Source: Prolixibacteraceae bacterium (GTDB taxonomy: Bacteria > Bacteroidota > Bacteroidia > Bacteroidales > Prolixibacteraceae). Taken from it: DNA of 43,249 nt. Shown here in pieces: positions 40,464 to 43,249 of this stretch. The stretch is from contig JANQII010000252.1 of NCBI GenBank assembly GCA_028282195.1, positions 1 through 43,249 on the forward strand, written 5' to 3'. Numbering within the stretch: position 1 is the stretch's first letter; each line of letters opens with the position of its first letter. The translations under genes were made by a program, and so were the position numbers. Under the pieces are notes generated by a model. The model made no database searches, had not been told where the DNA came from, and saw only the letters and a program-made list of their open reading frames with translations.

Positions 40464-42305
40464 CTATTTCAATATCTTCTCCAATAAATCTTTTCTGTTC
40501 AGCTTTAGCAGCTCCTGCTTAATCTGTTGGCGGTATTCCCGTTTGTACCAGAAAAAGAATTTACGCTGTGCCAGTTTTTCTTTTTTGGATTTGGCTGTAA
40601 ACACCGGTTGCATGGTATAAGGATGATATCCGGTATAAAAGATAACAGTAGCCAAAGTCATAGGGGTAGGGGTAAAATCCTGCACCTGTTCAAGGCGAAA
40701 GTCCATTTGCCTGGTTTCAGCAGCAAGATTGGCCATATCTTCATTTTTACAACCTGGGTGGCTGGAAATAAAATAAGGGATCAGTTGCTGGTTCAAACCT
40801 TCTTGTTTATTGATTTCTTTAAACGCTTTGTGCAGCTTGTAGAATAGTTTAAATGAAGGCTTTCGCATGATTTTCAACACATCGTCTGAGGTGTGTTCAG
40901 GCGCAACTTTTAAGCGGCCTGAAACATGATGTTTAACGACTTCACGCAAATAATCACGGTTGCTTTTGTTTACCTGCTCATCTTTGGTGTTGTGCAAAAT
41001 CATATCGTAGCGAATGCCGCTTCCTACAAAGGCTTTTTTGACCTTAGGATGTTTGCGGACCTCACGATAAAGATCAAGCATTGGCTGGTGGTCAATATCC
41101 AGGTTTTTGCATACATCAGGGAAAATACAGGACGGTCGTTTACATTTGCGGCAAATCTCTTCATGGATGCCCTTCATTTTATACATATTTGCTGAAGGCC
41201 CTCCTAAATCAGAAATATAGCCTTTAAAATCGGGCATTTGAGTAACTTTTTCCACTTCTTTTAAAACGGATTGCTGAGAACGACTGGCAATAAACTTGCC
41301 CTGGTGTGCAGAAATGGTACAGAAAGTGCAGCCTCCAAAACATCCACGGTGAATATTAATGGAATGCCGTATCATTTCATAGGCCGGAATGGTTTCCTTG
41401 TTCTTATATTTTGGATGAGGCAGCCTTGTAAATGGTAAATCGTAAAAACGGTCAATTTCTTTTTCTTCCAGCGGTGGCCACGGTGGGTTTACAACTACCT
41501 GCCGGTTACCGATCTTCTGAATAATCACATTGGCTTCAGATTTGTTAGACTCTTCTTCAATGTGCATAAAGTTTTTGGCAAACTTTTTCTTATCTGTTAA
41601 GCACTCTTGATGAGAATATAACTGAAGCTGGTTCCACTTCTTTTGAGTTGCATATTTCTCTCCCTGATCAACCATAAAGGCTGTTTGCGGAAGGTTGGTG
41701 ATCTGTTTGGGATCGACCCCTTTTTGTACAAGGCGGGTATAGTCTATAATTGATTTTTCACCCATCCCGTAGAAAAGCAAATCTGCTTTCGATTCTTGCA
41801 AAATGGATGGTTTTAACTTGCTTTGCCAATAGTCATAATGGGTAACACGACGCAGGGAAGCTTCAATTCCACCAACTAAAAGCGGAACATCCGGATACAG
41901 TCCTTTTAGAATATTGCAGTAAACAGTAGCTGCATAATCCGGACGTTTGTCACTTTGTCCGCCAGGTGTGTAAGCATCATTTGAACGCTTTCGCTTGTTT
42001 GCAGTATAGTGGTTCACCATCGAGTCCATATTGCCGGAAGTAACAGCAAAATAGAGCCGGGGAGTGCCCAGCTTTTTGAAATCGCGCAGGTCGTCCTGCC
42101 AGTTAGGTTGCGGAACAATGGCTACCCGCAGTCCTTCAGCTTCCAAAATCCGGCCAATAACGGCTGCACCAAAAGAGGGATGGTCAACATAAGCGTCTCC
42201 TGTAAACAGGATAACATCCAATTCATCCCACCCACGTTGCTGGACTTCCTTCTTCGTTGTTGGCAACCAATCTGCCGGATGATATTTCTGATATAAAACG
42301 TTCAT
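40464..42305 (-). CDS. ygiQ: YgiQ-family radical SAM protein
   Basis: 613-residue radical SAM protein of the UPF0313/YgiQ family, function unknown. The N-terminal third is the YgiQ-specific domain (LFTGDAYVDHPSFGAAVIGR near residues 34-53, LVGGIEASLRRVTHYDYW near 142). The 4Fe-4S site is CFGGCTFC near 315-322 (RGCFGGCTFCTISAHQGK). A second Cys set, CRKCKRPSCIFPDVC, follows near 380-394. The C-terminal part ends with the family's VQDFTPTPMTLATVIFYTG near 550. It is a single-gene unit; a TACCTTTG box lies about 28 bases before its ATG. Confidence 0.92.
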   Translation of the reverse strand: MNVLYQKYHPADWLPTTKKEVQQRGWDELDVILFTGDAYVDHPSFGAAVIGRILEAEGLRVAIVPQPNWQDDLRDFKKLGTPRLYFAVTSGNMDSMVNHYTANKRKRSNDAYTPGGQSDKRPDYAATVYCNILKGLYPDVPLLVGGIEASLRRVTHYDYWQSKLKPSILQESKADLLFYGMGEKSIIDYTRLVQKGVDPKQITNLPQTAFMVDQGEKYATQKKWNQLQLYSHQECLTDKKKFAKNFMHIEEESNKSEANVIIQKIGNRQVVVNPPWPPLEEKEIDRFYDLPFTRLPHPKYKNKETIPAYEMIRHSINIHRGCFGGCTFCTISAHQGKFIASRSQQSVLKEVEKVTQMPDFKGYISDLGGPSANMYKMKGIHEEICRKCKRPSCIFPDVCKNLDIDHQPMLDLYREVRKHPKVKKAFVGSGIRYDMILHNTKDEQVNKSNRDYLREVVKHHVSGRLKVAPEHTSDDVLKIMRKPSFKLFYKLHKAFKEINKQEGLNQQLIPYFISSHPGCKNEDMANLAAETRQMDFRLEQVQDFTPTPMTLATVIFYTGYHPYTMQPVFTAKSKKEKLAQRKFFFWYKREYRQQIKQELLKLNRKDLLEKILK

Positions 42306-42582
42306 AAATAGCTTTCAAAATGCAAACAGCGACAAAGGTATTTAGGTTTTATTAATTTTAAAGACTTTTGGGTCTTTTTTATGCGGAATTAAAAATCTGG
42401 TTGTAAGTTGTAAGATACTTACACCATCGTATGATTAGGATGAGTGCTGAATAAACACAAACGTTTTAAATGCAGCAAAGTTAAAACTGTTCGTTGGATG
42501 AGATGAGTGTATAAATCGTATCCAAACCTTTATTATTATTGGACATTAGGATTGATCTAATGAAAATTGACTGTATAATGAA
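42306..42582. other. Gap upstream of ygiQ
   Basis: It contains a minus-strand -7 box (TACCTTTG at 42340-42333) for ygiQ, and a weak hairpin with a T run (AAAGAC-TTTTGG-GTCTTT, 42360-42378). From about 42400 to 42582 nothing is recognised, though this could be decayed intron domain sequence. Confidence 0.45.
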
Positions 42583-42782
42583 AAACCGTATGATGGGAGA
42601 GAGTCACAACTAGTAGTGGGTTTTTGAATTAACGTGTCACTCATCGGATGACTAAAATACTCAATATCAGCAGAGTCATCCGATGAGTTTTTCACGAAAC
42701 TTTATGAACGTACTACTAGTCCCGGGTATCGGGCTACGGTTATGTGAGAGGTCAGGGGTGAGATTTCCCTGGCTTACTCGAT
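42583..42782 (+). mobile_element. Probable group II intron 3' end (domains V and VI), interrupted
   Basis: AAACCGTATGATGGGAGAG (near 42583-42602) with GTCAC looks like the 5' side of domain V, and TACGGTT at 42735-42741 is its 3' side. TGTGAGAGGTCAGGGGTGAG, ATTTCCCTGGC and TTACTCGAT follow, matching the form of domain VI with a bulged A and the usual end. The two sides of domain V are separated by about 127 bases instead of being adjacent (expected TCAC-GTACGGTT). No reverse transcriptase is present upstream. I recognise the motif order from bacterial group II introns; no folding or search was done. Confidence 0.45.
42608..42734. repeat. Inverted-repeat insertion inside domain V
   Basis: Outer arms ACTAGTAGT (42609-42617) and ACTACTAGT (42712-42720); inner perfect 15-bp arms ACTCATCGGATGACT (42639-42653) and its complement (42674-42688) across a 20-base loop. 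A CCCGGGTATCGGG tail closes the insertion. No coding content. This looks like a small MITE-type or palindromic element. Confidence 0.6.
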
Positions 42783-42928
42783 TGTGTGTATGTGCTTTTT
42801 TTGGATCTTTTTTTAATCTCAAGTTTTCTCTTAGCGATAAATTCACTAAGTTCTTTTTCCTGTTTGTCTGTAAGGCGTTTACTTTGAACTACAAAATCAA
42901 CTCCTTCAGGTTCTTTTATAAATCCCAT
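42752..42928 (-). CDS. Small basic protein, C-terminus replaced by intron sequence
   Basis: 58 codons: MGFIKEPEGVDFVVQS then KRLTDKQEKELSEFIAKRKL and a Lys-rich end. The first 45 residues look like a genuine small Bacteroidota protein of the kind that follows acetyltransferase-like genes; no function is known to me. From about 42782 down to the stop at 42754-42752 the frame reads the reverse strand of the intron (SSKPGKSHP), so the natural C-terminus is lost or only slightly changed. It starts one base after the stop of the upstream fragment, suggesting a two-gene operon. Confidence 0.5.
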   Translation of the reverse strand: MGFIKEPEGVDFVVQSKRLTDKQEKELSEFIAKRKLEIKKRSKKSTYTQSSKPGKSHP

Positions 42929-42929
42929 A

Positions 42930-43154
42930 TTAATTAGGTTTAAAATATTTATCTACTAATCTTTTAGCTGCCATCGAGTCTATAACCATTAGGTGTCCAC
43001 CGAAATGATATGCTCCTAATGTTTTTACATAATGGTCAATCAGTTTTGTTTTTGACTCGAATGATACAAATCCTTCTCCACCTCTCTGAAACGAGACTTT
43101 ACAAGCAAAGGCAACTAAGTTTCCAGGAACTCCTTCATAAAGTTTATTTTTCCC
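42930..43154 (-). pseudogene. C-terminal fragment of an acetyltransferase-like gene
   Basis: About 75 codons: GKNKLYEGVPGNLVAFACKV, SFQRGGEGFVSFESKTKLI, HYVKTLGAYHFGGHLMV and ending KRLVDKYFKPN. The pattern (GNL-AFAC, GFV-FESKTKLI-HY-K-LGA) matches a family of GNAT-like proteins common in Bacteroidota; the assignment is from memory. The frame is open up to an in-frame TAA at 43181-43179, with no start, and sequence unlike the family begins at about 43155. The 5' part is therefore missing. Confidence 0.5.
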
Positions 43155-43249
43155 TAGCAGCCTGTCGGACTTATATTTTTACATTTAATATAGCACCCAA
43201 TAATTAGTTCAGGCGATTTTTATTCTGTCTATTTTAAGACCTAAAACTA
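43155..43249 (-). mobile_element. Possible insertion-sequence end
   Basis: CTAGCAGCCTGTCGGACTT at the junction breaks the acetyltransferase-like gene, as the end of an IS would. Reading on the minus strand from the window edge, a frame ends VLGLKIDRIKIA followed by TGA (43211-43209), which could be the C-terminus of a transposase running out of the window. No transposase motif is visible, so the call is weak. Confidence 0.3.

Overview
The window is low-GC DNA from a member of the Bacteroidota, most likely an order Bacteroidales/Marinilabiliales-type organism (inference). The evidence is: TAnnTTTG promoter boxes with little Shine-Dalgarno signal, a non-SusC TonB-dependent receptor, the pyk/aroQ/xerD neighbourhood, ATP-dependent PEP carboxykinase, an ORF6N gene, an indolepyruvate:ferredoxin oxidoreductase, and many Bacteroidota-style intergenic repeats. 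The body of the window is chromosomal housekeeping DNA. Both ends are accessory and decayed.

Layout. 1-2000: remains of polysaccharide glycosyltransferase genes, including a family 10 fucosyltransferase broken by several frameshifts. They end at a tRNA-3'-end-like sequence followed by a terminator, which looks like the scar of an island. 2288-3519: thioesterase and metallo-beta-lactamase-fold gene pair (minus). 3710-12454: small membrane protein, TonB receptor, AmpG/RhtX-type permease, then hemN, hemG, hemF and hemH, i.e. an uptake module joined to the last steps of haem synthesis. 12686-13224: frameshifted ORF6N gene. 13330-16367: pyk and aroQ (minus), xerD (plus). 16598-25510: pckA, a TIGR01777 epimerase (minus), a class A penicillin-binding protein and two tandem ClC-CBS proteins. 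25606-28735: small stress/redox-type genes and two short minus-strand genes. 28799-29783: a GIY-YIG gene with a structured repeat behind it. 30075-33908: iorAB and an unrecognised protein made of two copies of one domain. 34280-35944: ilvD. 36493-37379: unrecognised genes. 37371-37636: a striking seven-copy 41/42-bp phased palindromic array. 37772-42305: glyA, a TSUP permease between 27-bp inverted repeats, and a YgiQ-type radical SAM gene. 42583-43249: probable group II intron 3' end with a nested inverted-repeat element, two truncated genes and a possible IS end.

How the genes work together. The TonB receptor and permease could bring a tetrapyrrole or iron chelate through both membranes. 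HemN (anaerobic) and HemF (aerobic) convert coproporphyrinogen III, HemG oxidises protoporphyrinogen and HemH inserts iron. No early tetrapyrrole gene (hemA-hemE) is in the window, so a porphyrin-salvage route is a reasonable hypothesis. PckA and Pyk bracket PEP metabolism, and IorAB handles aryl-pyruvates.

The most unusual non-coding structures are the phased array before glyA, a ~215-255 bp repeat present twice (18264 and 30977), heptanucleotide repeats of unrelated sequence at four loci, a ~172-bp fold-back between iorA and ilvD, and the inverted repeats around the TSUP gene. Everything was read by eye; no alignment, folding or database search was run.
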